Origin: Pantoea conspicua
GTDB taxonomy: Bacteria > Pseudomonadota > Gammaproteobacteria > Enterobacterales > Enterobacteriaceae
Assembly: GCF_002095315.1 (NCBI RefSeq)
Contig: NZ_MLFN01000017.1
Span: forward strand, 1-64,000
Reading direction: 5' to 3'
DNA: 64,000 nucleotides
Shown: positions 1-9,146 of the stretch, piece after piece
Position numbering within the stretch: position 1 is the stretch's first letter
How the letters are laid out: each line of letters starts with the position of its first letter
Position numbers and translations under genes: made by a program
Notes under the pieces: generated by a model
Seen by the model: only the letters and a program-made list of their open reading frames with translations
What the model was told of the DNA's origin: nothing
Database searches by the model: none

Positions 1-128
1 CGCAGGCCCGCACTCCGGCACGCCTGCCCAAAAAAAAGCTGCCACGTTTGATCGTGACAGCCTTTGCAAAGGTAACCTTAACTGACGAGCATCAGGCACC
101 TGGCGGGATTTTTTTGCGCAATCAGCCG
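1..128. other. Left edge, downstream of flgN
   Basis: No complete gene. A plus-strand frame open from the edge to the TGA at 83-85 could be the tail of an upstream gene, but the residues match nothing I recognise. A T-run at 111-117 could belong to a terminator, though I see no solid stem. Confidence 0.3.
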
Positions 129-560
129 TCAGGCTTTGCGGCTGAGTGTCGCCTGACCTTTACCCATCCCATCCGGACCATAGAAAGCCTGAGTCTGGTG
201 CGGCTTCAGCACCTGCAGGGCATCCTGGGTAAAACGGATCTGATGTTGCAGCAGCATGCCATTATGCACGTTGGCATCCTGCAGGCGGCGGGTATGCTGC
301 TCAATGCGCTGCCAGCGGCTCGCCATCTCGTTCTGACCACGATAAGGTGCCTGAGTTGCCAGACTTTGCTCGGCGGTACGGCGCATCTCATCCAGATAGT
401 TCAGCGTACTGAGCAGCGCGCCTTTATCTTCGGTAATGCGCTGCAACAGGTTGCTGTTAATGTTTCCGGCCGACAGCTGCTGCTGTTCTTCTTCCAGCAG
501 GGTCGACAGCGATGCCAGCACATCCTGCATCTTATCTAATGTGGTCAGCAAGTTACTCAT
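129..560 (-). CDS. flgN: Flagellar export chaperone FlgN
   Basis: Cytosolic type III export chaperone for the hook-junction proteins FlgK and FlgL, both encoded at the far end of this cluster. The 143-residue product is strongly helical, with heptad-like Leu and Glu/Gln-rich stretches in the first 60 residues, and carries the QAFYGPDG block typical of enterobacterial FlgN near residue 125. Length matches the family (about 140). It lies 5 nt downstream of flgM on the same strand, the usual flgMN arrangement, so it is probably co-transcribed from the sigma-28 promoter ahead of flgM as well as from flgA. The name rests on motif, size and position. Confidence 0.93.
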   Translation of the reverse strand: MSNLLTTLDKMQDVLASLSTLLEEEQQQLSAGNINSNLLQRITEDKGALLSTLNYLDEMRRTAEQSLATQAPYRGQNEMASRWQRIEQHTRRLQDANVHNGMLLQHQIRFTQDALQVLKPHQTQAFYGPDGMGKGQATLSRKA

Positions 561-565
561 GGGGA

Positions 566-871
566 CTAGTTACCCTCTAAATACGCCTTAGTGTCGGCAA
601 TCAGCGCGTCAGCGATCTTGCCGGTATCCATTTTCAGTTCGCCATTACGAATGGCGGTTTTCAGTTGTTCGACCCGCTGGACGTTAATGTCCTGGCTGCC
701 CGGCTGCATCAGCTGTGACTGAGCGCTGCTCAGGCTGACCTGCGCGGCGGCGGGTGTGGTGCTGGCCGCCGGCGTGGTGCTTTGACGCACTTTAGGCGTG
801 GCGGGCTCGCTGGTATCACGGCTCTGTACGGTGCTGGCGGGTTTCAGCGGTTGCGTTCTGTCGATGCTCAT
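566..871 (-). CDS. flgM: Anti-sigma-28 factor FlgM
   Basis: Binds and inhibits sigma-28 (FliA) until the hook-basal body is complete and FlgM is exported. The product is about 101 residues with a low-complexity Ala/Ser/Thr/Pro N-terminal half, as expected for an unfolded exported protein. The conserved sigma-binding C-terminal half contains [10 protein letters not shown] and [16 protein letters not shown] chose the ATG at 871 (MSIDRTQPL), the family N-terminus, with AGGAG seven bases upstream; an in-frame TTG two codons earlier is less likely. A sigma-28 promoter sits at 943-969, so FlgM is under the factor it inhibits. Confidence 0.94.
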   Translation of the reverse strand: MSIDRTQPLKPASTVQSRDTSEPATPKVRQSTTPAASTTPAAAQVSLSSAQSQLMQPGSQDINVQRVEQLKTAIRNGELKMDTGKIADALIADTKAYLEGN

Positions 872-942
872 ATTCAAGCTCCTGTACGGTCAGGGGAGTC
901 TGCCACCTGAATCAGAATAGCGTAATTGCTTAGTTGATTCTT

Positions 943-969
943 CTATCGGCAGAACAACTGGCTTCTTTA
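943..969 (-). promoter_or_regulatory. Sigma-28 (FliA) promoter of flgMN
   Basis: Read on the minus strand: TAAAGAAG, an 11-base spacer, then GCCGATAG. The sigma-28 consensus is TAAAGTTT-N11-GCCGATAA, so both elements and the spacer fit. It lies about 70 bp upstream of the flgM start. Confidence 0.88.
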
Positions 970-974
970 ACGCT

Positions 975-1634
975 TTATAGTGTTATAAGAATATTCCCAT
1001 CATCCCGCACCCGACCGCTGACGATCTGCCCGTTTCCCATCCGTACCCGCACCCACTGTGACTGGGTAGCGTTGTTCAGCGCCTTACCCTCACCGCTGGC
1101 GTCGAATCCGTCGCCACTGGCAATCACCATCACATTCTGACCCGCCTTGACCCGCCACGGCTGCCGTAGCATTGATGGATTAATCGGCTGGCCTGGCTGG
1201 ATATCGCGCAGCACCACCGCATCCGCTACCGCCTCATCGTTGAGCAGCGAGCGCGCTGGCAGAACGTCCAGCCGGCCGGTCTGCAGGCTGAAATCAGCCG
1301 TGCTGACGCTGCTGCCCCGCGTTAACAGCCGGTTAGCCACCAGGTAAGACCCGGTAACCTGTACCTGGACCTGAATGTAGCGACGGTTCTCACCGCAGTT
1401 TGCCGCCACGCTCATGTTGCCCCACAGGCGGCTATTGCCTGGCAGCGTAAAGGCTGGCGTGTCGCAGTCGGGCCACTGGGCCTGCGGCGTACGGACCACC
1501 ACCTTCATGCCCGCGGCGTGCTGTGCATCGCGTGCTTTAAAAAATTGTTCCAGTTGCGCACTGAAATCCCCGGCCGTCACCGGCAGGGCGATCAGGACCA
1601 GCAGGCTGGCCAGCAGGGTTTGATATCCACGCAT
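975..1634 (-). CDS. flgA: Flagellar P-ring assembly chaperone FlgA
   Basis: Periplasmic chaperone that helps FlgI assemble into the P ring. The 219-residue product begins with a Sec signal peptide ([23 protein letters not shown], hydrophobic core about residues 8-20, cleavage near Ala21). The C-terminal two thirds hold the SAF-like beta-clip region, with [21 protein letters not shown] about residues 140-160. It is divergent from flgB across a 153-bp region carrying an FlhDC-like half-site, as in other enterobacteria where flgAMN and flgB-J share a class 2 control region. Confidence 0.93.
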   Translation of the reverse strand: MRGYQTLLASLLVLIALPVTAGDFSAQLEQFFKARDAQHAAGMKVVVRTPQAQWPDCDTPAFTLPGNSRLWGNMSVAANCGENRRYIQVQVQVTGSYLVANRLLTRGSSVSTADFSLQTGRLDVLPARSLLNDEAVADAVVLRDIQPGQPINPSMLRQPWRVKAGQNVMVIASGDGFDASGEGKALNNATQSQWVRVRMGNGQIVSGRVRDDGNILITL

Positions 1635-1689
1635 GTGCTTTTCCTCACTGATGATGGCAACGAGTGTACGCGCAGCAAAAATTATTCAA

Positions 1690-1703
1690 GAGTCAAAATA
1701 GCG
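1690..1703 (+). promoter_or_regulatory. Possible FlhDC half-site in flgA/flgB intergenic region
   Basis: The 153-bp divergent region contains AGTCAAAATAGCG. This resembles the AAATAGCG half of the FlhD4C2 operator known from enterobacterial class 2 flagellar promoters. I could not see a clear inverted second half-site at the expected distance, so this is an inference from position and one half-site. Confidence 0.42.
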
Positions 1704-1787
1704 TGGGTTTTTGGCCTTATTCAGACGATCACCTCTTGCTTTTCCAAATTAAGCTGCCAGCTCGAAATTCTCATTCGCGGAGGAACC

Positions 1788-2201
1788 ATGCTCGACAAAC
1801 TGGATGCGGCGCTGAAATTTGGTACGGAAGCCCTCAACCTGCGTGCTCAACGTCAGGAGATCCTGGCGTCAAACATTGCCAACGCCGATACCCCTGGTTA
1901 TCAGGCCCGGGATATCGACTTTGCCAGCGAGCTGAGTCGGGTGATGGCCAATGGTCGTGCAGAAGGCAGTAGCATGGCGTTAAAAGTCACGTCAGCTCGT
2001 CACATTGAAGCACAGACCAACGCGGCGCCGTCGATGGATATGCTTTATCGCATCCCCGATCAGCCAGCCGCCGACGGCAACACAGTAGATATGGACCGTG
2101 AACGTACCCAGTTCGCGGATAACAGCCTGAAATATCAAACCGATCTCACCCTTATCAGTAGCCAGATCAAAGGCATGATGAGCGTGTTACAAGGGCAATA
2201 A
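1788..2201 (+). CDS. flgB: Flagellar proximal rod protein FlgB
   Basis: Rod component of the basal body, exported by the flagellar type III apparatus and placed in the periplasm. The product is 137 residues, the normal size. The rod/hook-family N-terminal signature [20 protein letters not shown] spans about residues 17-36. The start is the ATG preceded by GGAGG five bases upstream; an upstream in-frame extension has no ribosome-binding site and overlaps flgA. First gene of the flgBCDEFGHIJ operon, two bases before flgC. Confidence 0.95.
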   Translation: MLDKLDAALKFGTEALNLRAQRQEILASNIANADTPGYQARDIDFASELSRVMANGRAEGSSMALKVTSARHIEAQTNAAPSMDMLYRIPDQPAADGNTVDMDRERTQFADNSLKYQTDLTLISSQIKGMMSVLQGQ

Positions 2202-2203
2202 TT

Positions 2204-2608
2204 ATGGCCTTGCTCAACATTTTTGACATTGCCGGCTCAGCGATGACCGCGCAATCACAGCGATTAAACGTCAGTGCCAGTAACCTGGCCAACGCCGACA
2301 GCGTAACCGGCCCGGATGGGCAACCTTACGTCGCTAAACAGGTAGTGTTTCAGACCGATGCGGCACCTGGCGCGGCCACTGGCGGCGTGAAAGTGGCAAA
2401 GGTGGTAGACGATCCTACCCCGGCGAAGCTGGTGTACGACCCCGGTAACCCGATGGCGGATGCCAAAGGCTACGTAAAGATGCCGAACGTGGATGTGGTC
2501 TCTGAGACCGTCAACACCATGTCAGCGTCGCGCAGTTATCAGGCTAACGTCGAAGTGCTCAACACCGTGAAGTCGATGATGATGAAAACCCTGACGATCG
2601 GGCAATAA
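2204..2608 (+). CDS. flgC: Flagellar proximal rod protein FlgC
   Basis: Rod protein of the basal body (134 residues, normal size). The N-terminal rod motif [20 protein letters not shown] is at about residues 18-37, and the C-terminal helical motif ([26 protein letters not shown] split around residues 92-118) ends the protein, as in all axial proteins that form coiled-coil tubes. It follows flgB by two bases and is translationally linked to it. Confidence 0.95.
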   Translation: MALLNIFDIAGSAMTAQSQRLNVSASNLANADSVTGPDGQPYVAKQVVFQTDAAPGAATGGVKVAKVVDDPTPAKLVYDPGNPMADAKGYVKMPNVDVVSETVNTMSASRSYQANVEVLNTVKSMMMKTLTIGQ

Positions 2609-2620
2609 CGGAGAAAAATT

Positions 2621-3295
2621 ATGGCTATCGCGGTAGGCGTTAACGAGAAGCTGGACCCCACGGTCCTCAGCTCTTCCGGCACCAGTGGCACCGGCAACAG
2701 CGCGCAGGATCTGCAAAACCAGTTCCTCACGATGCTGGTGACCCAGTTACAGAACCAGGATCCCACCAATCCAATGGACAACAGCCAGCTCACCACTCAG
2801 CTGGCACAGATCAACACCCTGAGCGGGATTGAAAAGCTGAACACCACGCTGGGATCAATCTCCGGTCAGATCAGCACCAGCCAGTCGTTGCAGACCTCCA
2901 CGCTGATTGGGCATGGCGTGATGGTCAACGGCTCACAGGTACTGGTCGGCAGCGGCACCACCACCCCGTTTGGTGTGGAGCTGGCGTCGGCCTCAACCGC
3001 GACCGCCGCCACGATTAAAGATGCCAGCGGCGCGGTGATTGATACCGTCGACCTCGGCGCACTCAGCGCCGGCGTTCATACCTTCTCGTGGGACGGCAAA
3101 CTGAGCGACGGTTCAACCGCGCCTGACGGTAAATACAGCGTTGCGATTGCGGCAAGCAATGGCAGCACACAACTGGTGGCACAACCGCTTAACTACGCCT
3201 ACGTCAATGGGGTAAGTACCGCGAACGACACCACAAAACTGGATCTCGGCACCATGGGCTCCGCTTCCCTTGACGAAGTACGTCAGATTCTCTGA
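2621..3295 (+). CDS. flgD: Flagellar hook-capping scaffold FlgD
   Basis: Scaffold that caps the growing hook and is discarded once the hook is finished. The 224-residue product has the conserved FLTMLVTQLQNQDPTNPMDN block at about residues 35-54, the signature of FlgD N-termini. The C-terminal half is rich in Gly, Ser and Thr and has the FlgD Ig-like/tudor-like fold motifs (WDGKLSDGSTAPDGKY about residues 157-172). It sits between the rod genes and flgE, 26 bp before the hook gene. Length is near the E. coli homologue (231). Confidence 0.94.
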   Translation: MAIAVGVNEKLDPTVLSSSGTSGTGNSAQDLQNQFLTMLVTQLQNQDPTNPMDNSQLTTQLAQINTLSGIEKLNTTLGSISGQISTSQSLQTSTLIGHGVMVNGSQVLVGSGTTTPFGVELASASTATAATIKDASGAVIDTVDLGALSAGVHTFSWDGKLSDGSTAPDGKYSVAIAASNGSTQLVAQPLNYAYVNGVSTANDTTKLDLGTMGSASLDEVRQIL

Positions 3296-3321
3296 TTAAC
3301 CTGTAGACAGGAGACACACAC

Positions 3322-4596
3322 ATGTCATTTTCCCAAGCGGTCAGCGGCCTTGGCGCTGCCTCAAGTAACCTTGATGTCATCGGTAACAACATCGCCAACT
3401 CCGCGACAGCGGGTTTTAAATCAAGCACCATCGCCTTTGCCGATATGTTTGCCGGTTCTAACGTTGGCCTCGGCACCAAAGTTGCTGCGGTGATTCAGAA
3501 CTTTAACGACGGTTCGACCACCACCACCAGCCGTGGCCTCGACGTTGCGCTGAGCGGCAACGGTTTCTTCCGTATGACGGACACCAGCGGCGCGGTTTAC
3601 TATTCGCGTAACGGTCAGTTCACACTGGATGCCAACCGTAACCTGATCAACACCCAGGGTCTGAACGTGACCGGTTATCCGGCCAGCGGCTCACCGGCCA
3701 CCATCCAGGCGGGTGCAAACCCGGTAGCGATCAGCATTCCGACCGAGCAGATGCCAGCACGTGCCACCACCACCACCGGCCTGGTCGCGAACCTGAACTC
3801 CACTGACACTGCCCCGACGGTCACGACGTTCTCTACTGCTAACGCCGACAGCTATAACAAAAAGACCACGGCGACCGTGTACGACTCGCAGGGTAACGAC
3901 CATGCGCTCGACATGTACTTTGTCAAAGACACCGCCAGCAACAGCTGGACCGTGCACGCCATCGACGCCAACACCGGCTATTCCGCAGGTGACTTCAAAA
4001 TGGCGTTCGACACCAGCGGCAAACTGACCAGCATGGATAAGCTGGACACCGATGGCGACGTGGTCAGCAGCACAACCGATGGCACCGTGGGCTTAACCCT
4101 TAACATACCGGCGACAGGCCAGACGGAAGCAGCCAACGGTGCAGTGGCTAACCAGCCGATCACCCTGAGCATGCTGGGCAGCCTGCAGCAGAACACCGGT
4201 GCTACCACTTTCGGCAGCCCGACCCAGGATGGTTATGCGCCTGGCGATCTGACCAGCTACGCCATCAACGATGACGGCACCATTACCGGCACTTACTCCA
4301 ACCAGAAAACCCAGCTGCTGGGTCAGATCGTACTGGCAAGCTTCTCTAACCCGGAAGGCCTGCAGTCACAGGGCGATAACGTCTGGTCTGCCTCTAACGC
4401 TTCAGGTCAGGCAGCGATTGGTCTGGCGAACACCGGCACCTTCGGCTCACTGACTGCCGGCGCGCTGGAAGCCTCTAACGTCGACATGAGTAAAGAGCTG
4501 GTGAACATGATCGTCGCGCAGCGTAACTATCAGGCGAATGCGCAGACCATCAAAACTCAGGACCAGATTCTTAACACGCTGGTTAACTTACGTTAA
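3322..4596 (+). CDS. flgE: Flagellar hook protein FlgE
   Basis: Structural subunit of the flexible hook. At 424 residues it is close to the enterobacterial norm (about 400). The N-terminal axial motif LDVIGNNIANSATAGFKSS is at about residues 18-36 and the C-terminal motif VDMSKELVNMIVAQRNYQAN at about residues 387-406. The intervening D1/D2 domains are rich in Thr, Ser, Asn and Gly, as usual for surface-exposed hook domains. A GGAG ribosome-binding site precedes the ATG. Confidence 0.95.
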   Translation: MSFSQAVSGLGAASSNLDVIGNNIANSATAGFKSSTIAFADMFAGSNVGLGTKVAAVIQNFNDGSTTTTSRGLDVALSGNGFFRMTDTSGAVYYSRNGQFTLDANRNLINTQGLNVTGYPASGSPATIQAGANPVAISIPTEQMPARATTTTGLVANLNSTDTAPTVTTFSTANADSYNKKTTATVYDSQGNDHALDMYFVKDTASNSWTVHAIDANTGYSAGDFKMAFDTSGKLTSMDKLDTDGDVVSSTTDGTVGLTLNIPATGQTEAANGAVANQPITLSMLGSLQQNTGATTFGSPTQDGYAPGDLTSYAINDDGTITGTYSNQKTQLLGQIVLASFSNPEGLQSQGDNVWSASNASGQAAIGLANTGTFGSLTAGALEASNVDMSKELVNMIVAQRNYQANAQTIKTQDQILNTLVNLR

Positions 4597-4616
4597 TTCG
4601 CTAACAGGATTGCTTT

Positions 4617-5375
4617 ATGGATCACGCGATATATACCGCGATGGGCGCGGCCAGCCAGACGCTGGATCAGCAGGCGGTTACCGCCAGCAACCTCGCCAAC
4701 GCCTCAACGCCAGGCTTCCGTGCGCAGCTTAATGCGCTGCGTGCGGTGCCGGTCAATGGCTGGTCTCTGCCGACCCGCACGCTGGTGACGGCATCAACGC
4801 CGGGTGCCGATATGAGTCAGGGCACCATGGATTACACCGAGCGCCCACTCGACGTGGCGGTGCAGCAGGATGGCTGGCTGGCGGTGCGTACCGCTGACGG
4901 CAGCGAAGCCTATACCCGCAACGGCAACATGCAAATCAGCCCGAACGGTACGCTGACGATTCAGGGCAATCCTGTGATGGGCGATGGCGGTCCGATTGTG
5001 ATCCCGCAGGGATCGGAAATCACCATTGCCGCCGACGGTTCCATCACCGGCCTGAATGCCGGCGATGCACCGAATGCCACTGTCCAGCTTGGTAAGCTCA
5101 AGCTGGTGCGCGCAACCGGCCAGGAGGTGCAGCGCAGCGACGACGGCATGTTCCGTCCGACAGCCGCCACGCAGGCCACGCGCGGTGCGGCGTTGCAGGC
5201 TGACCCCACCATGCAGGTGATGCCGGGTGTGCTGGAAGGCAGCAACGTGAAACCGGTGGAAACCATGGTCGACATGATCGCCAACGCCCGACGTTTTGAG
5301 ATGCAGATGAAAGTCATCACCAACGTCGATGAAAACGAACAAAAAGCCAACCAGCTGCTGAACATGAGCAGCTAA
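4617..5375 (+). CDS. flgF: Flagellar distal rod protein FlgF
   Basis: Rod component between FlgB/FlgC and FlgG. The product is 252 residues, normal for FlgF. The N-terminal motif [20 protein letters not shown] spans about residues 15-34, the central rod/hook domain holds [14 protein letters not shown] (about residues 77-90), and the C-terminal [20 protein letters not shown] motif is at about residues 216-235. It starts 20 bp after flgE and ends 17 bp before flgG. Confidence 0.95.
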   Translation: MDHAIYTAMGAASQTLDQQAVTASNLANASTPGFRAQLNALRAVPVNGWSLPTRTLVTASTPGADMSQGTMDYTERPLDVAVQQDGWLAVRTADGSEAYTRNGNMQISPNGTLTIQGNPVMGDGGPIVIPQGSEITIAADGSITGLNAGDAPNATVQLGKLKLVRATGQEVQRSDDGMFRPTAATQATRGAALQADPTMQVMPGVLEGSNVKPVETMVDMIANARRFEMQMKVITNVDENEQKANQLLNMSS

Positions 5376-5392
5376 GGCGCGAGGATAACAAC

Positions 5393-6173
5393 ATGATTCG
5401 TTCTTTATGGATCGCGAAAACCGGTCTTGATGCGCAGCAGATGAACATGGACGTGATTGCCAACAACCTGGCAAACGTCAGCACCAATGGCTTTAAGCGT
5501 TCGCGTGCGGTGTTCGAAGATCTGATGTATCAGACCATGCGTCAGCCGGGCACCCAGTCGTCAGAACAGACTACGCTGCCCTCTGGCCTGCAGATTGGTA
5601 CCGGTGTGCGTCCGGTGACCACTGAACGTCTGCATACCCAGGGCAACCTGTCGCAGACCAGCAACTCGAAAGATATCGCGATTAATGGTCAGGGCTATTT
5701 CCAGATTCAGATGCCGGATGGCACCTCAGCTTATACCCGTGACGGCGCTTTCCAGGTCGATCAGAATGGCCAGCTGGTAACCAACTCCGGCTTCCCGGTG
5801 CAGCCAGGCATCACCATTCCGGCCAACGCCACCAGCATCACCGTGGCGCGTGACGGGGTAGTGAGCGTGACGCAGCAGGGACAGACCCAGGCGACTCAGG
5901 TCGGCCAGTTAACCCTGAGCACCTTTATGAACGATGCCGATCGATAGCGTCGGTGAAAACCTTTATCAGGAAACGCAGGCATCGGGTGCGCCGACCGACA
6001 GCACCCCAGGCCAGAATGGCGCGGGTCTGCTCTACCAGGGCTATACCGAAACGTCGAACGTCAACGTGGCGGAAGAGCTGGTCAGCATGATCCAGACCCA
6101 GCGCGCCTATGAAATCAACAGCAAAGCGATCAGCACCTCCGATCAGATGCTGGCGAAACTGACCCAGCTTTAA
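5393..6173 (+). pseudogene. flgG: Flagellar distal rod protein FlgG, frameshifted
   Basis: Major distal rod subunit. The gene is full length end to end but its reading frame breaks near 5936-5942. The first frame matches FlgG to TFMNDA and then hits TAG at 5945. A second frame resumes at [12 protein letters not shown] and runs to the normal C-terminus ending [10 protein letters not shown]. The total of 781 nt is two bases short of the 783 needed for the family length of 260 residues plus stop, so a 2-nt deletion between the Ala and Asp codons explains it. Both flanks are well conserved, including [20 protein letters not shown] at the N-terminus and [20 protein letters not shown] at the C-terminus. 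If real, the strain would make no complete rod and be non-motile; sequencing or assembly error is an alternative. Confidence 0.88.
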
Positions 6174-6233
6174 TCCCCAACAGGGCCAGTTCCGGCTGGC
6201 CTGAAGAACAGACACAGATAAGGTCGTGACTCC

Positions 6234-6944
6234 GTGGCGAAGCAACAGATTCTCAAGCCTGGACATTGGTTAGTCGCCTCGTTGCTGCTAACCCTTAACG
6301 GTTGTGCACTGGTACCGCGTACACCGCTGGTAGAAGGGGCGACCACGGCGCAGCCGATGCCGTCCGCGCCACCGGTGGTAAACGGCTCAATTTTCCAGGG
6401 CGTTGCGCCGCTCAACTACGGCTATCAGCCGCTGTTTGAAGATCGCCGCCCACGTAACATTGGCGACACCCTGACGATTACGCTGCAGGAAAACGTCAGC
6501 GCCAGCAAAAGCTCCTCGGCGAATGCCAGCCGCGATGGCAGCAACAGCTTCGGTTTAAGCGCGATTCCGACCGGGCTGGCAGGGCTGGTGGGTGCCAGTG
6601 GCGAAAAAGCCAACTTTGGCGCCGAAGGCAAAAACGATTTCGCAGGTAAAGGCGGCGCCTCCGCCAACAACACCTTTACCGGCACTATTACCGTCACCGT
6701 GGATCAGGTGTTGTCGAACGGCAACCTGCACGTGGTGGGCGAGAAACAGATCGCCATTAATCAGGGCACGGAGTTCATTCGCTTCTCGGGCGTGGTTAAC
6801 CCACGCACCATCAGCGCCAGCAACGCCGTGTTATCTACCGCCGTCGCCGATGCACGTATTGAGTACGTTGGTAACGGTTATATCAATGAGGCGCAGACCA
6901 TGGGCTGGTTACAGCGTTTCTTCCTGAACATCTCGCCGATGTAA
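6234..6944 (+). CDS. flgH: Flagellar L-ring lipoprotein FlgH
   Basis: Outer-membrane L-ring subunit. The N-terminus is a lipoprotein signal with lipobox LTLNGC, giving lipidation at Cys25. The conserved [20 protein letters not shown] block follows at about residues 62-81, and the C-terminus ends with the invariant-like [16 protein letters not shown]. Length is 236 residues (E. coli 232). The start codon is a GTG; no in-frame ATG precedes the signal sequence. It lies 60 bp after flgG and 9 bp before flgI. Confidence 0.94.
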   Translation: MAKQQILKPGHWLVASLLLTLNGCALVPRTPLVEGATTAQPMPSAPPVVNGSIFQGVAPLNYGYQPLFEDRRPRNIGDTLTITLQENVSASKSSSANASRDGSNSFGLSAIPTGLAGLVGASGEKANFGAEGKNDFAGKGGASANNTFTGTITVTVDQVLSNGNLHVVGEKQIAINQGTEFIRFSGVVNPRTISASNAVLSTAVADARIEYVGNGYINEAQTMGWLQRFFLNISPM

Positions 6945-6953
6945 GAGGTTTCA

Positions 6954-8063
6954 ATGAAAAAGTTAACGCTGTTGCGAATGGGAGTGGCACTGCTGCTGGG
7001 CGTCAGCCTGCTGGCAAAGGCCGATTTGATTCGCGATTTAACCACCGTACAGGGCGTGCGCGAAAACCAGCTGCTCGGTTATGGGCTGGTGGTCGGGCTG
7101 GACGGAACCGGTGACCAGACCACCCAGACGCCATTCACCACCCAGACGGTGAGCAACATGCTGTCACAGCTCGGGATTACCGTACCGACCGGCACCAACA
7201 TGCAGCTGAAAAACGTGGCGGCAGTGATGGTGACCGCCAAACTGCCCGCGTTTGCCCGTCAGGGGCAGACGCTTGACGTGGTGGTGTCGTCACTGGGTAA
7301 CGCCAAAAGCCTGCGCGGCGGAACGCTGCTGATGACTCCGATGAAAGGGGTCGATAACCAGGTCTATGCGCTGGCTCAGGGGAACATCCTGGTCGGCGGT
7401 GCTGGTGCTTCGGCAGGCGGCAGCAGCGTACAGGTTAACCAGCTGAACGGCGGCCGGATTACCGGTGGGGCGACGGTTGAACGGGAACTGCAGAGTAACT
7501 TTGGTTCACAGAACACCCTTAACCTGCAGCTCAACAGCGAAGATTTCTCAATGGCGCAGCGGATTGCCGATGCGATTAACGCACGTGGCGGTTACGGTGC
7601 TGCCCAGCCGCTGGATGCCCGAACTGTGCAGATCCGCGTATCGCCGAATAACGGTGCACAGGTGCGGCTGCTGGCGGATATCCAGAACATCAACGTTTCG
7701 ATACCGGTTGAAGATGCGAAAGTGATCATCAACTCCCGTACCGGTTCCGTGGTGATGAACCGCGAAGTGACGCTGAATCAGTGTGCGGTGGCGCAGGGTA
7801 ACCTGTCGGTGACGGTCAATCAGCAGCAGAACGTCAGTCAGCCTGATACGCCGCTGGCCGGTGGTCAGACGGTGGCCACTACCCAGACCCAGATCGATCT
7901 GCGTCAGACCGGTGGTGCGCTGCAACGTGTCAATGCCAGTGCCAACCTGAACAACGTGGTGCGCGCGCTGAACGCGCTGGGCGCATCGCCTATCGAGCTG
8001 ATGTCGATTCTGCAATCGATGCAGAGCGCTGGTTGTCTGCGCGCTAAACTGGAAATTATCTGA
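6954..8063 (+). CDS. flgI: Flagellar P-ring protein FlgI
   Basis: Periplasmic P-ring subunit that, with FlgH, forms the bushing around the rod. The 369-residue product begins with a Sec signal peptide (hydrophobic stretch about residues 9-20, cleavage after AKA). It is followed by the FlgI hallmark [20 protein letters not shown] at about residues 29-48. A pair of Cys in the C-terminal region (NQCAVA and SAGCL) fits the disulphide known in this family. The stop overlaps the flgJ start (TGATG). Confidence 0.95.
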   Translation: MKKLTLLRMGVALLLGVSLLAKADLIRDLTTVQGVRENQLLGYGLVVGLDGTGDQTTQTPFTTQTVSNMLSQLGITVPTGTNMQLKNVAAVMVTAKLPAFARQGQTLDVVVSSLGNAKSLRGGTLLMTPMKGVDNQVYALAQGNILVGGAGASAGGSSVQVNQLNGGRITGGATVERELQSNFGSQNTLNLQLNSEDFSMAQRIADAINARGGYGAAQPLDARTVQIRVSPNNGAQVRLLADIQNINVSIPVEDAKVIINSRTGSVVMNREVTLNQCAVAQGNLSVTVNQQQNVSQPDTPLAGGQTVATTQTQIDLRQTGGALQRVNASANLNNVVRALNALGASPIELMSILQSMQSAGCLRAKLEII

Positions 8064-9022
8064 TGACGGATACGCAATCTCTGATGAGTGCGGCTTACGA
8101 TAGCCGCTCACTGAACGAACTGAAACACCAGGCCAGCGGCGATCCGAAAGGGAAAGCGCTGCAGGTCGCACGTCAGGTCGAAGGGATGTTTGTACAGATG
8201 ATGCTGAAAAGCATGCGTGAGGCGTTGCCGCAGGATGGAATGATGAGCAACGAACAAACCAAACTTTTTACTTCAATGTACGATCAGCAGATTGCGCAGG
8301 AGATGGGCAAACGCGGCCTCGGACTGGCGGAAACCATCGTTAAGCAGATGCAGCCCGCCACCGCACCAGATGAGAAGGCCGGCACGGTGCCAATGAAGCT
8401 GGATAATAGCTTCATTCTGAGCACCGTGGGCGCGGTGCAACAGCCGGCGCAGCAGCTGGAGCAGATGGTGCGCAAAGCCATGCCGCGTCTGCCGGTCTCC
8501 TCACCGACCGGCCTGCCGACCGACAGCCGCGAGTTTATTGCACAGCTGACGCAGCCGGCACAGGCCGCCAGTCAGCAGAGCGGCATTCCTCACCATCTGA
8601 TTCTGGCGCAGGCGGCGCTGGAGTCGGGCTGGGGCCAGCGCCAGATCCTGACCCGCGATGGCAAGCCGAGCTACAACGTGTTCGGCATTAAAGCCAGCGG
8701 TGGCTGGAAAGGCGAGACTACCGACATCATGACCACCGAATATGAGCAGGGCGAAGCGAAGAAAGTGCGCGCCAGCTTCCGGGTTTACAACTCCTATTTC
8801 GAAGCCCTGACTGATTACGTCAGACTGATTACCAACAATCCCCGCTACGCGGCCGTGGCTAACGCGTCAAGCGCCGAGCAGGGCGCGCAGGCACTGCAGG
8901 CGGCGGGTTACGCGACCGATCCCAAATATGCACAAAAGCTGGTGGGAATGATTCAGCAATTCAAGAGCATGGGCGACAAAGTCGTTAAAGCCTACAGCCA
9001 GGATTTAGGCGACCTGTTCTGA
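8063..9022 (+). CDS. flgJ: Flagellar rod cap and peptidoglycan hydrolase FlgJ
   Basis: Two-domain protein. The N-terminal rod-cap region covers about residues 1-110 (conserved VEGMFVQMMLKSMREALPQD). A C-terminal glucosaminidase-type domain from about residue 155 opens a hole in the murein for the rod. The catalytic acid is Glu187 in AALESGWGQR, with the YNVFGIKA block downstream. Length is 319 residues (E. coli 313). Last gene of the flgB-J operon; a sigma-28 promoter for flgKL starts 11 bp beyond its stop. Confidence 0.95.
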   Translation: MTDTQSLMSAAYDSRSLNELKHQASGDPKGKALQVARQVEGMFVQMMLKSMREALPQDGMMSNEQTKLFTSMYDQQIAQEMGKRGLGLAETIVKQMQPATAPDEKAGTVPMKLDNSFILSTVGAVQQPAQQLEQMVRKAMPRLPVSSPTGLPTDSREFIAQLTQPAQAASQQSGIPHHLILAQAALESGWGQRQILTRDGKPSYNVFGIKASGGWKGETTDIMTTEYEQGEAKKVRASFRVYNSYFEALTDYVRLITNNPRYAAVANASSAEQGAQALQAAGYATDPKYAQKLVGMIQQFKSMGDKVVKAYSQDLGDLF

Positions 9023-9032
9023 TCATTGAGCC

Positions 9033-9059
9033 TCAAGTTTCACTTAAGCACGCCGATAA
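9033..9059 (+). promoter_or_regulatory. Sigma-28 (FliA) promoter of flgKL
   Basis: TCAAGTTT, 11-base spacer, GCCGATAA: a near-perfect match to TAAAGTTT-N11-GCCGATAA. It lies about 90 bp upstream of flgK, explaining class 3 expression of the hook-junction genes. Confidence 0.9.
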
Positions 9060-9146
9060 CACCATCATAAGCCAGATGCGTTTTCGCCTGCTGGCGCCCA
9101 CTTTGATGACTGCCAGCCCGGTTGACGGGGAATGTAAGGAACCGAG

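Noticed and set aside
4794-5474. Minus-strand frame of 226 codons opposite flgF and flgG
   Set aside because: Shadow of the flgF coding sequence; His/Gly/Arg-rich, no start context, flgF and the flanking genes are certain.
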